Assembly: GCA_028289345.1 (NCBI GenBank)
Contig: JANQQL010000050.1
Coordinates: 543,223-607,222, forward strand
Length of the DNA stretch: 64,000 nucleotides
Direction of reading: 5' to 3'
Origin: Planctomycetota bacterium
GTDB lineage: Bacteria > Planctomycetota > B15-G4 > SIAN01
The position numbers and the translations under genes were made by a program. The number at the start of each line of letters is the position of its first letter. Position 1 is the first letter of the stretch. The notes beneath the pieces are model-generated. The model did not search any database. It saw only the letters and a list, made by a program, of their open reading frames with translations, and was not told where the DNA came from. Of this stretch, positions 8,859 to 18,198 are shown in pieces.

Positions 8859-10011
8859 GGCGAGGACACTCTACCATGGGCCAGATTCTTCATTCGCCGC
8901 GAGAAACCCCTTGCCCAGTCCTGCTTCGAGTTCAAAGCCCGGTCGCGCGAAGGGGATCTCTCCGGTCGTCGTCGCGGCGTTGCTCGGAACGGTGTTGTTC
9001 GTTGTCGCCCTTCTTTCGGTGAAAGTCGGAAGTACTGGCGTGCGTGGGCTTCGTCAGTCGTTCCAAGGAGTGTTGTCTCTGGCCGGTCTCACGGCACCCC
9101 TGGAAGAGCCTCATCAGACCATTGTGGCGTTGCGCTTCTATCGGGTGCTGGTCACGATCGCGGTGGGTGCGGCCCTGTCCTTGTCGGGTGGACTGTTGCA
9201 AGGGGTGTTTCGCAACTCCTTGGCGTCGCCTTCGATCTTGGGAGTTTCCGCCGGGGCGAGTGTCGGCGCCTCGGTGGCGATTCTGTTGGTGGGTGGCTAT
9301 GCCTCGACCTTGGTGATGGAACGCACCAGTGGGTTCGCTCCACTGTTGGTTACCGGCTGTGGTCTTGCGGGGGCGCTGATCACCGCGTTTCTCGTCATGG
9401 TGCTCGCGTCTCGCGGGGGACGCACCTCGCTGACGTCCCTGGTGTTGGTGGGCATCGCCGTCAATACGTTCCTCGCCGGGCTGATCGCCGCCATTCAGTC
9501 CCTCACCTTGCCGCGCATCGAAGTCTCCCGAGCGATCTTCGCCTGGACTTTTGGCACTCTGGAGGATCGGTCGGGAGAGCATGCCTTGTTGGCGTGGGGA
9601 GCTTTGCTGGTGTCGACCGCAGTGATTCCCTTCGTGGCCCGCGAGCTCGACTTGTTCGTCGGGGGAGAAGAAGACGCGGCGGCCCTGGGCGTGCGAACTC
9701 AACGAGTGAAACTACTTTCTGTCGTCGCCGCGTCCCTGGCGGCCGCAGGAGCCGTGTCCGTCGCCGGGCAGATCTCCTTCGTCGGACTGGTGGTCCCGCA
9801 TTTGTTGCGTCTGGCGGTCGGCCCTTCCCATCGACGACTGCTGCCCTTGTGCTTGCTCGGGGGACCGGTGTTTCTGCTCGGCGCCGATTACCTGCAACGC
9901 ACTTTTCTGCAGGAGTACACCTTGCAGCCGGGAATTCTCATGTCTCTGTTGGGAGGCCCATTCTTCTTGTTCCTGCTGGTCCGCTATCGCCATCAAGTGA
10001 GGGGCTTTTGA
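8857..10011 (+). CDS. FecCD-family ABC transporter permease
   Basis: Inner-membrane permease of 384 residues with about nine to ten hydrophobic helices, typical of BtuC/FecCD. Family landmarks are visible: 'RFYRVLVTIAVGAALSLSGG' and 'VFRNSLASPSILGVSAGAS' in the first half, 'FAWTFGTLED' in the middle, and 'GQISFVGLVVPHLLRLAVG', the coupling-helix segment that contacts the ATPase. The ATG at 8857 gives about 33 residues before the first membrane helix, longer than usual, and no better start was found. The stop overlaps the TTG start of the ATPase gene (TTGA). The start overlaps the start of the divergent binding-protein gene in a single CATG. Confidence 0.92.
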   Translation: MARTLYHGPDSSFAARNPLPSPASSSKPGRAKGISPVVVAALLGTVLFVVALLSVKVGSTGVRGLRQSFQGVLSLAGLTAPLEEPHQTIVALRFYRVLVTIAVGAALSLSGGLLQGVFRNSLASPSILGVSAGASVGASVAILLVGGYASTLVMERTSGFAPLLVTGCGLAGALITAFLVMVLASRGGRTSLTSLVLVGIAVNTFLAGLIAAIQSLTLPRIEVSRAIFAWTFGTLEDRSGEHALLAWGALLVSTAVIPFVARELDLFVGGEEDAAALGVRTQRVKLLSVVAASLAAAGAVSVAGQISFVGLVVPHLLRLAVGPSHRRLLPLCLLGGPVFLLGADYLQRTFLQEYTLQPGILMSLLGGPFFLFLLVRYRHQVRGF

Positions 10012-10799
10012 GTCTGCTGTCGACGAGCGGGGTGGAGTTCTCTTATCCCGGTGGGGTTCGAGCCGTGAACGGCGTCAGCCTGGACGTTCACGCCGGAGAG
10101 CTGCTGGTGGTTCTGGGGCCCAACGGTTCCGGCAAGTCCACGCTGTTGAAGTTGCTGGGCGGATTGCTGATGCCGGACCGAGGCGACGTGCGTTGGCGTG
10201 GTGACCCGTTGAGCGGTTTCTCGATCCGCGAACGAGCCCACAAAGTGGCTGTCGTGCCCCAGGCATTGCAGGCGCTGCCCATCGTCAGTGTGCGCCGTTT
10301 CGTCGAAGGCGGCCGCTACTCGCACCTGGGCTTTTGGCGACAGATCACCCCCGCAGACCGAGAAGTGGTCGAGCGCACCCTCGATCAGGCCGACATCGCG
10401 GACCTCGGCGAGCGCATGCTGGATGAACTCTCCGGCGGTCAACGACAACGAGCGCTCATCGCTCGAGCGCTCGCTCAAGAATCCGACTTGATGCTCATCG
10501 ACGAGCCCACCAACTCCCTCGACCCGGAACACCAGATCAGCGTCTTCCAACTCATCGCCGAGCTGTGCCAAGGCTCTCATGCCGCCGTCGTCGTCACCCA
10601 TGACCTGAACCTCGCCAGCCAGTTCGCCACCAAGATCGCCCTCCTGCGGGACGGCCAAGTCGCCGCCTACGGCACTGCCGACGAAGTCCTCAGCGAAGCA
10701 GCGCTGGAGCCCGTGTACGGATCGCAGCTGCGCTACGGTCGCTGGGAGGGTCCGGGAGGTGGCGACACCCGGCCGTTCGTGATTCCGTGGGTGGATTGA
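10008..10799 (+). CDS. FecE/BtuD-type ABC transporter ATP-binding protein
   Basis: Cytoplasmic ATPase of the importer, 263 residues. Walker A GPNGSGKST is near residue 40, the Q-loop is in VAVVPQALQ, the signature is LSGGQRQRA, Walker B is LMLIDEPTNSLD and the switch region VVVTHDLNLASQF. 'HDLNLASQF' is typical of the siderophore/B12 importer branch. The TTG start at 10008 is preceded by GAGGGG at proper spacing and overlaps the permease TGA, so the pair is translationally coupled. No ATG lies near the expected N-terminus. Confidence 0.92.
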   Translation: MSLLSTSGVEFSYPGGVRAVNGVSLDVHAGELLVVLGPNGSGKSTLLKLLGGLLMPDRGDVRWRGDPLSGFSIRERAHKVAVVPQALQALPIVSVRRFVEGGRYSHLGFWRQITPADREVVERTLDQADIADLGERMLDELSGGQRQRALIARALAQESDLMLIDEPTNSLDPEHQISVFQLIAELCQGSHAAVVVTHDLNLASQFATKIALLRDGQVAAYGTADEVLSEAALEPVYGSQLRYGRWEGPGGGDTRPFVIPWVD

Positions 10800-10984
10800 G
10801 TGGGGGGCGGCTTCTCCTTTCTGTCGCGAAGCGTCCCTGATGTTTCCCGACTTTCCAGAAAGGTGGGCGACGGCGAAAAACGTGAGTAGCAACGAGTTGA
10901 AGAACGCCGAAAACTACTGGTGAGTCACACGAAAGGCCTTCTTCGGAAAGAAGAACGCATTTGGCGTATGCGTATGGATCAGGC

Positions 10985-11602
10985 ATGGATAAGGATAGTC
11001 ACAACGCGCTTCAAAAGTTTGAAGTTGATGAAGTTCTTGCCAAGCATGCGTTGCTTGTTCGTACGAATCTGGCGAGTGGCGATGAGAGGTTTGCCGGCTT
11101 CAAACGGCAGTTCAATGAGAAGTTCCCAAAGCGAGATCCAGTGCTGAGGGGCTTTGCTCAGGCCTCACTATGGGCCATATTTGGCTCTCCCCTCATGCTC
11201 TACTATCTTGGGCAGCCGGCAATGGTGATTGTTGAGCTGCACGGCCTGCTAGAACACTATGTGCGCCGAGATCTTCCCAAGTTTCTCACAAGGGATAAGG
11301 CGGGTCGCGAGGTCATTAGAAGACGAATTGATAGAGCTACGCTCAAGACAATGGCAGATGACTTAAGGGAGCTCGGGGTCTGGTCTGAGTCGGACGTGAG
11401 CGTCGTCAAGCGACTCGCCAAGTTGCGGGATGGAGTTGTTCACAACAACGCTTCGGTCTTGAGTAAAGCGTTGGGGCAAGAGGCTGGTCAGGATCTAGGC
11501 GATGCGAGAAACGCGGTCGATGAGATTGATCCTGCCCCGCTGTTGCTGGGGGCTCTTGGCCTCCTTGTCAAGATTGCCAAGTGCTTTGCTCCGCGTTCGT
11601 GA
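10985..11602 (+). CDS. HEPN-like hypothetical protein
   Basis: Soluble, mainly helical protein of 205 residues with no signal peptide. I do not recognise a named family. Near the C-terminus R148-DGVV-H153 in the context LAKLRDGVVHNN matches the R-x4-H catalytic motif of HEPN-domain ribonucleases, which usually sits in a helix with 'lRN.iaHg'. By hand count the gene is about 55-58% G+C in sampled stretches, and it uses more A/T-ending codons than its neighbours, suggesting recent acquisition. No MNT-type antitoxin partner lies beside it. ATG at 10985 was chosen; a start at 10961 would add eight residues. Role in RNA cleavage or defence is only suggested by the motif. Confidence 0.65.
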   Translation: MDKDSHNALQKFEVDEVLAKHALLVRTNLASGDERFAGFKRQFNEKFPKRDPVLRGFAQASLWAIFGSPLMLYYLGQPAMVIVELHGLLEHYVRRDLPKFLTRDKAGREVIRRRIDRATLKTMADDLRELGVWSESDVSVVKRLAKLRDGVVHNNASVLSKALGQEAGQDLGDARNAVDEIDPAPLLLGALGLLVKIAKCFAPRS

Positions 11603-11745
11603 GAAGCAGTGGGGGGGTGTCGTGGGGAACTCGGGCATCTCAGAGATGAAAGTGAGGTGCAAACGCAGCGTCAGCAATCACTGACTCGCGACCAGCCAAA
11701 TCAAGTTTCTGCTGACGCCGCGCCAGTTTCCTCAGTCGATCTCCC

Positions 11746-13647
<1,902 letters not shown>

Positions 13648-13691
13648 GGAACGCTCCAGGACGAGTGGGGTAAGAACGAGAAAACGATGGA

Positions 13692-13709
13692 ACCGGGATT
13701 ATTCCCGGT
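13692..13709. repeat. Perfect hairpin upstream of the S9 peptidase
   Basis: ACCGGGA-TTAT-TCCCGGT, 7 bp perfect stem, 45 bases upstream of the peptidase ATG on the minus strand. It could be a 5'UTR hairpin or an operator; there is no T-run on either side. The rest of the divergent region 13648-14023 shows nothing else I can support. Confidence 0.4.
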
Positions 13710-14023
13710 GGCTTTCGCAAAGGTGAGGGAAAGTCGATTCGCGCGGAACCGGCGCCGAACTGCGTCGTACCCGACGGGCAGCGGGCCCCGCGGATGCATG
13801 GCCACGGGTCGATTTTCGAGACAATCCGAGGAATCCAACGAACGGAGTCGTCCGGCCGTTGGAGAATCGTCCCCGGGATGCCGGCCCCAGCCGGAAGCGT
13901 TGATTTGTTTCGATGGCTCCGACCAGTGCCCGAATGATTCCTGAAGGCCTGGGTGAGGATGCTTCTCTGCCGGTCGACGCACCCTCTTGGACACTGGTGC
14001 CGAAAGCAAGAAAGCGCAATCTG

Positions 14024-15124
14024 ATGAAACTCTTTGCCGTGGTTCCCCTGTTCGCGTTTCTTTCTCCCGCGACCCTCGCGCTCCCATCGTTCGGCACGAG
14101 CAGCCATGCGGGGCCAGCGCTTCGTGTGGTGGCGCCGACAAGCGAGGAAGAGGCAGGAGAAGACGCGTCGGCCTTCGATCTCGAGAAGCACTTCGACGAC
14201 AACGCTCGGCGGGCAGCGCCGCGGGATTCGTTCCCCGTGTTCGATCACCCGACCATGCTGACGGCAGAAAAGGCCGAGAGCGGGGCGTCTCCCGTCGTTC
14301 GCGACCGGGATCTGATCATCGGGGTGGCTCATGACGGAGAAGCCAAGGCCTATCCGATTCCGGTCATGGGAACCCATGAGCTCGGCAACGACACGGTCGG
14401 AGGGGTGCCCATCGGCGTCAGCTGGTGACCGCTTTGCCAAACCGCCATCGTGTATGAGCGGACCCTCGACGACGACCAAGTGCTGACCCTGGGCCACGAA
14501 GGACTGCTGTACGAAAACTCCTTCGTCTTCTACGACAAGGAAACCGACTCCCTGTGGATCCATGTCACCGCCGAAGCGGTGAAGGGACCGTTGAAGGGGA
14601 AGAGCCTGAAGATCTTCCCCTCCACAGTGACCACCTGGGAAGCCTGGAAGAACCGCTATCCCGACACCCTGGTGCTCGGGGGCGATCGCAACGAAGGCTT
14701 CATGGGAACCTTCACCGGCCTGAAGGAAGATCAGCACAAGAACTTCGGCTTGGCGGTGTTCCGGCCGGGGTTCGTCAAGCTGTATCCCTACGAAGTCTTG
14801 GAGAGTGCTCCAATCTTGGAGGACGACTTCTTCGGGGACTCGGTGGTGGTGTCCTATTCCTCCAGTGCCGGAGTGGCACGGGTCTGGGGCCGCGACGTCG
14901 ATGGCGAGCCCATGCACTTCGAGATGGTGGACTCCAGTGAATCCGAACTCGTGTTCAAGGACATCGACACCGATTCCGTCTGGGACGGCCTGACCGGTAC
15001 CTGCATCGAGGGAGCCTTTGAAGGCGAAACCCTGCGCGACTACATTTGTTACCCCATCCTCACCGACCGCTTCCAGGCCTTCTATCCGAAGGCTCCGGTT
15101 TACGAGCGCTCGGTGGGAGAGTAG
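14024..15124 (+). CDS. DUF3179 family protein, probable selenoprotein (UGA read as Sec135)
   Basis: Predicted exported protein of 366 residues if the TGA at 14426-14428 is read through. A signal peptide covers residues 1-20 (MKLFAVVPLFAFLSPATLAL). Before the TGA the family pattern is clear: 'DLIIGVAHDGEAKAYPIPVM', 'HELGNDTVGGVPIGVSW'. After it, in the same frame, come PLCQTAIVYER, 'GHEGLLYENSFVFYDKETDS', 'GPLKGKSLKIFPSTVTTW' and 'YPDTLVLGGDRNEGF'. DUF3179 proteins normally carry T-Y-C-P-L-C here; this gene has S-W-UGA-P-L-C, so selenocysteine would replace the first Cys of a CxxC pair. No frameshift or second stop occurs over 232 later codons, which argues against decay. The ATG at 14024 has only a weak ribosome site. 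Biochemical role of DUF3179 is unknown; a thiol/selenol redox role is inferred. Alternatives are a nonsense mutation (TGC to TGA) or a base-call error. Confidence 0.8.
14426..14428 (+). other. In-frame TGA, predicted selenocysteine codon
   Basis: Sits at codon 135 of the DUF3179 frame, three codons before Cys138, giving U-P-L-C in place of the family's C-P-L-C. The U-x-x-C arrangement is the usual one in redox selenoproteins. Confidence 0.7.
14448..14475 (+). promoter_or_regulatory. Candidate bacterial SECIS hairpin
   Basis: Inside the coding sequence after the TGA. The stem pairs 14448-14458 with 14465-14475: ten pairs (one G-U) with two single-base bulges (A14454, G14471). The apical loop CGGACC (14459-14464) has G as second base and begins 30 bases after the TGA. 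These values fit the published bacterial SECIS pattern: a G among the first two loop bases, loop of 3-14 bases, and 16-37 bases from the UGA. Folded by hand, not by energy calculation. An alternative outer helix pairs 14429-14433 with 14457-14461. Confidence 0.55.
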
Positions 15125-15168
15125 GTCGCCCGCGACGAGTTGCCGCAGAATTGGAGGGCGCCGGCTCT

Positions 15169-15184
15169 CCGGCCGGATGGCCGG
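15169..15184. repeat. GC-rich hairpin between convergent genes
   Basis: CCGGCC-GGAT-GGCCGG, a perfect 6-bp stem between the stops at 15124 and 15206. It could act as a bidirectional 3'-end structure, but no T-run follows on either strand. Confidence 0.35.
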
Positions 15185-15205
15185 CGATTCACCGCATTGC
15201 GTGCA

Positions 15206-15604
15206 CTACGCGAAGAGCGGCGCGGTGTCGGTGTCCAGCCGGACGGAGGTGACGAGCCCGTCTTCGTCGCGGTCCGTGAAGGCCACCGCACGCAGCGTGA
15301 CCTGCTTTCCGTCGTGCCTTTGGTCGTGGTTCAAGGCTTCCAGGACGAACGACTGGTCGGTGCCGTAGAGGTTGCGCAGATCGTGCTCCACGCTGGCGAA
15401 TGACTTCCAGTATTCCGAAAGGCCGGCAAGGATGGCGTCACGGCCTTTGACGGGATCGGCATTGTTCATCTGCATCTCGACCTCCGCCGCCAGGAAGGTC
15501 CCGTAGGAGCCCACACCCTGTTGGTCGACCGCTTCGAGGGATCGCAGGTATCACGGGAAGGCGTCGGTCGAGAGCTGGTTGGTCCTGAGATCAGCAGTTT
15601 TCAT
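15206..15604 (-). CDS. NTF2/SnoaL-like protein with in-frame TGA at codon 18
   Basis: Small cytoplasmic NTF2-fold protein of 132 residues if the TGA at 15553-15551 is read through. The ATG at 15604-15602 is preceded by a near-perfect AGGAGG and opens MKTADLRTNQLSTDAFP, then TGA, then YLRSLEAVDQQGVGSYGTFL. The family-like part continues 'EVEMQMNNADPVKGRDAI' and 'VEHDLRNLYG'. The codons before and after TGA form the expected first helix of the SnoaL fold, so the true start is probably upstream of the TGA. A GTG at 15514 could give a shorter, 102-residue protein without that helix. A small SECIS-like hairpin follows the TGA. No Cys is present elsewhere, so a U-x-x-C motif is absent; a nonsense mutation from TGG or CGA is a real alternative. 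Confidence 0.6.
15516..15540 (-). promoter_or_regulatory. Weak SECIS-like hairpin in the NTF2-like gene
   Basis: On the minus strand, 15537-15534 (TCGA) pairs with 15528-15525 (TCGA) around the loop AGCGG, whose second base is G and which starts 17 bases after the TGA. A lower CCC/GGG helix (15540-15538 with 15518-15516) could extend it across an internal loop. It meets the minimum SECIS geometry, but a 4-bp stem is easily found by chance. Confidence 0.25.
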
Positions 15605-15649
15605 CACACCTCCTGGTCACCGGTTGCAGTACTGGGTCCATTCGTGGCC

Positions 15650-17029
15650 TCAGCTCGATCCCATGGCCTTCAGCAGTTTCTGGTAGGACGGCGAGTCTCG
15701 AAGCAGTTGCGGTCCGACTTCCAGCAGCAGGTCCACCTGGTCGTTGGTCAGATGAAAGCTGGTCGGGAGCTGATGGAGCTTTTCTCGAAGGCCCGCGTCT
15801 TTGACGTCGTCGAAGGTGACGTGCACGAAGTGGAAGTCGATGTCGCTCGCGGATCCATTGCCGTTGCCCAGCTGCTTGAGGGTTTCGGAGACGAAGTGGA
15901 TGGTGTCCGCGGAGTAGTTGTCCATCGGAGAGGTGGCGACGGTCATCATCACGTCGAGGATCCCGGGGGCCGACGCGCGTTGGTCCCAGTCCGTGGGCGG
16001 TTCGGTCTTGGCGTCCACCGCCACGACGACTAAGCGCTTGATCTGCTTCTTCTCGATCAAGTCGAGCAGGCTCCACGCGGCCGATCGAGACGACAAGCCA
16101 TCCAACGTGCCGCGCAAGCCAATGTTGTCGGAGATGCCCCCGTCCAGCAGATGCACGAACCGCCGATCCTTGGTCGAGCTGCCCCGGAGGTAGGAGGCCG
16201 CGTCGGAGCCGCGCCGATAGCTCGCGGGATTCTGGATGCGCGACTGCAGGGCTCCGTCGATCCAACCGGGCTTTCCGACTTGCCCTTGGTCCGGGTGATT
16301 GAGCAGGCGGATCGGACTCAGCAAGCCGGGGAACGCGGAAGACGCGGCGACGGCGCGCGCGACCGGGAACGTCGACAGGTTCGAGTGCAGCAAGTCGAAC
16401 TGGTCCTGGGTGAACTCGAAGCGAGAGCCCAAGGACATGTCGGTGGCGTTCAGGATCACGAACGGCCGATCTTCTCCGGCGGCGGCGAGGTCCCCATAGG
16501 TTGCCGAGTCGAAGATGGTTTGGTCGTAGAAGTCCGCCGCCATGTCAACGCGGTCGTAGCGGAACGAAGCGAGACGCGGCCAGTTCATCGGCTGCAGTAC
16601 CTGCCAGAACAGATCCTTCTGAATGTTGCGTCGCAGGAATCGATCTTCGAAGTCCTCGAAGATGCCGTTGCCGTGGAGCCCGTAGTACGCCGCGGCGAAG
16701 CTTCCTCCGGACACGGAAGAGATCACATCCACTTCATCCAACAGGGTCCGGCCGTTGGTTCCAGAAAGGTTCGCCCGCGACATCTCCTGCATGACCGAGT
16801 AGGCAAGGGTGGCGGCGCGGGTCCCTCCCCCGGAGAGCGCCAAGACCACGAAGGTCTCCTTGTCCTTGGCGGAAAGCGCGTGATCGCGGAAGCGGTAGCC
16901 CTTGGTCGCGCCCGTGGAGGGCAACGGGTCATTGGTCGGGAAGTGGGCGCAGCCCGTGGGGAGAGCCAGCGAGAGTCCAGCGATCCAAGCCCTCTGCCAT
17001 CGCCAACCGCCTGCCATCTTCGCCAACAT
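15650..17029 (-). CDS. Patatin-like phospholipase lipoprotein
   Basis: Envelope-anchored acyl hydrolase of 459 residues. A signal region ends in a lipobox at PTGC near residue 27. The patatin hallmarks are an oxyanion loop LALSGGGTRAA, the nucleophile Ser in ISSVSGGSFAAAY (SVSGG here instead of the usual G-x-S-x-G first Gly) and the dyad Asp in HLLDGGISDN. The ATG at 17029 is chosen because AAGGGGA lies upstream at proper spacing; an ATG at 17050 without a ribosome site would add seven residues. It likely cleaves membrane lipids or acylated envelope components. No obvious operon partner. Confidence 0.9.
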   Translation of the reverse strand: MLAKMAGGWRWQRAWIAGLSLALPTGCAHFPTNDPLPSTGATKGYRFRDHALSAKDKETFVVLALSGGGTRAATLAYSVMQEMSRANLSGTNGRTLLDEVDVISSVSGGSFAAAYYGLHGNGIFEDFEDRFLRRNIQKDLFWQVLQPMNWPRLASFRYDRVDMAADFYDQTIFDSATYGDLAAAGEDRPFVILNATDMSLGSRFEFTQDQFDLLHSNLSTFPVARAVAASSAFPGLLSPIRLLNHPDQGQVGKPGWIDGALQSRIQNPASYRRGSDAASYLRGSSTKDRRFVHLLDGGISDNIGLRGTLDGLSSRSAAWSLLDLIEKKQIKRLVVVAVDAKTEPPTDWDQRASAPGILDVMMTVATSPMDNYSADTIHFVSETLKQLGNGNGSASDIDFHFVHVTFDDVKDAGLREKLHQLPTSFHLTNDQVDLLLEVGPQLLRDSPSYQKLLKAMGSS

Positions 17030-17050
17030 CCGTTCCCCTTCTCTGGTCAT

Positions 17051-17629
17051 AGGTTCGTCGGCCGCACATGCCCATTCGCCTCGCATTATTCATGAAGGTC
17101 GTCGCGAGAACGGAGTCAAAGTTGTCCCTGGCGAGGATTTGCAGAGGCCCCCTCTGAAACCGGTTCGTCGCGGCTCGTCTGGGGGGACCGACGATTCCAA
17201 AGCAACCGGCGACATTCGTCGTGGTCATGGTTCACGGGGGCGGCGAGGAGTGTCGCTCCTTCGTAGAGAGAAAAAACGAGCTTTCCTGAAGGGGACGGAA
17301 GGCTCGCGGCGCACCAGTCTTCGGCGTCGCCGATGCCGACCACGAGCGGGATTCCCGCGGAGTTCGCCGCGCCGATTTTCGACAGCCAGGCAATCGCGCG
17401 AGGGGCCCACGCAAGGGCAACCTGGCTGGTTGCAGGGGCTCCCCCAAGTCACGGATGCCAACTGCCGGGAAGAGCTCGGCGGACTTCGCGGGGATCTCGT
17501 CGCGTGGGAGGGCGAGTGCGTGCACCCGACTTCTCCGATGTAGATTGCGATCGCATGGGAAACGGCGCGGTCTCGGTCCCCGCGCCCTCGCAACGACGAC
17601 TCCCCGACCACACCCATCCAGGAGATCTC
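17051..17629. other. Intergenic region with a possible small minus-strand frame
   Basis: 579 bases between divergent genes. The minus-strand frame 17116-17343 (GTG start, 75 residues, with SGKLVFSLYEGATLLAAPV) has coding-like codon choice and its open frame extends upstream to about 17453, but it has no ribosome site and no family I recognise. It may be a remnant or chance. An AGGAG ribosome site for the next gene lies at 17619-17624. Confidence 0.35.
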
Positions 17630-18190
17630 ATGGCAAGTCCGGAAGAGATGGCGCAGAAGATGCTGGACAACATTCCCGAGAAGACTGGGAAGACGTTGAA
17701 GCAATGGTTCACCTTGGTGAAGAAGTCCGGCGCTGCCAAGCACGGCGAGATCGTCAAGTTCTTGAAGGGCGATCATGAAGTCACCCACGGCTACGCCAAT
17801 CTGATCGCCCGTCAGTTCCTGGATGCGGGCCAGCCGAGTGCCTCCAGCGGAGATTTGGTGGAAGCTCAGTACGGTGGCGACAAAGCAGCGTTGCTACCGA
17901 TCTACGAAGCTCTCATCAAAGAGGCGCAGAAGCTCGGCAAAGACGTCGAGGTGTCTCCCAAGAAGGCCTACGTGAGCTTGCGGCGCAAGAAGCAGTTCGG
18001 CTTGATTCAGCCATCCACCAAGACGCGCGTCGACCTGGGCCTCAACCTGAAGGGTGTTGCGGCAAAGGGCAGGCTCGAAAAGTCCGGGTCGTTCAACTCC
18101 ATGGTGTCGCACCGGGTGAAGCTGAGCAAAAAGTCCGAGGTCAACGCGGAACTCAAGAAGTGGCTGAAAGAGGCGTACGAGGGCGCGTGA
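17630..18190 (+). CDS. DUF4287/DUF5655 domain protein
   Basis: Small soluble protein of 186 residues. The N-terminal half (KMLDNIPEKTGKTLKQWFTL, then 'HGEIVKFLKGDHEVTHGYAN') matches the DUF4287 pattern, and residues about 80-185 (YGGDKAALLPIYEAL, VSPKKAYVSLRRKKQFGLIQ) match DUF5655, a domain pair often found together in bacteria. Function is unknown. AGGAG precedes the ATG at 17630. The stop lies eight bases from that of the convergent gene at 18199. Confidence 0.88.
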   Translation: MASPEEMAQKMLDNIPEKTGKTLKQWFTLVKKSGAAKHGEIVKFLKGDHEVTHGYANLIARQFLDAGQPSASSGDLVEAQYGGDKAALLPIYEALIKEAQKLGKDVEVSPKKAYVSLRRKKQFGLIQPSTKTRVDLGLNLKGVAAKGRLEKSGSFNSMVSHRVKLSKKSEVNAELKKWLKEAYEGA

Positions 18191-18198
18191 TCCGGGGA

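Noticed and set aside
10816..10863. 8-bp inverted repeat (CCTTTCTG/CAGAAAGG) after the importer ATPase gene
   Set aside because: Spacer of 32 bases and no T-run; too weak to call a terminator.
14024..15604. Genetic code change (TGA as tryptophan) to explain both in-frame TGAs
   Set aside because: TGA is the normal stop in many genes here, including ATGA and GTGA overlaps at 1833, 33596, 35737 and 38115.
17116..17343. Small minus-strand frame with coding-like codons
   Set aside because: GTG start without ribosome site and no recognised family; kept only as a remark in the intergenic entry.
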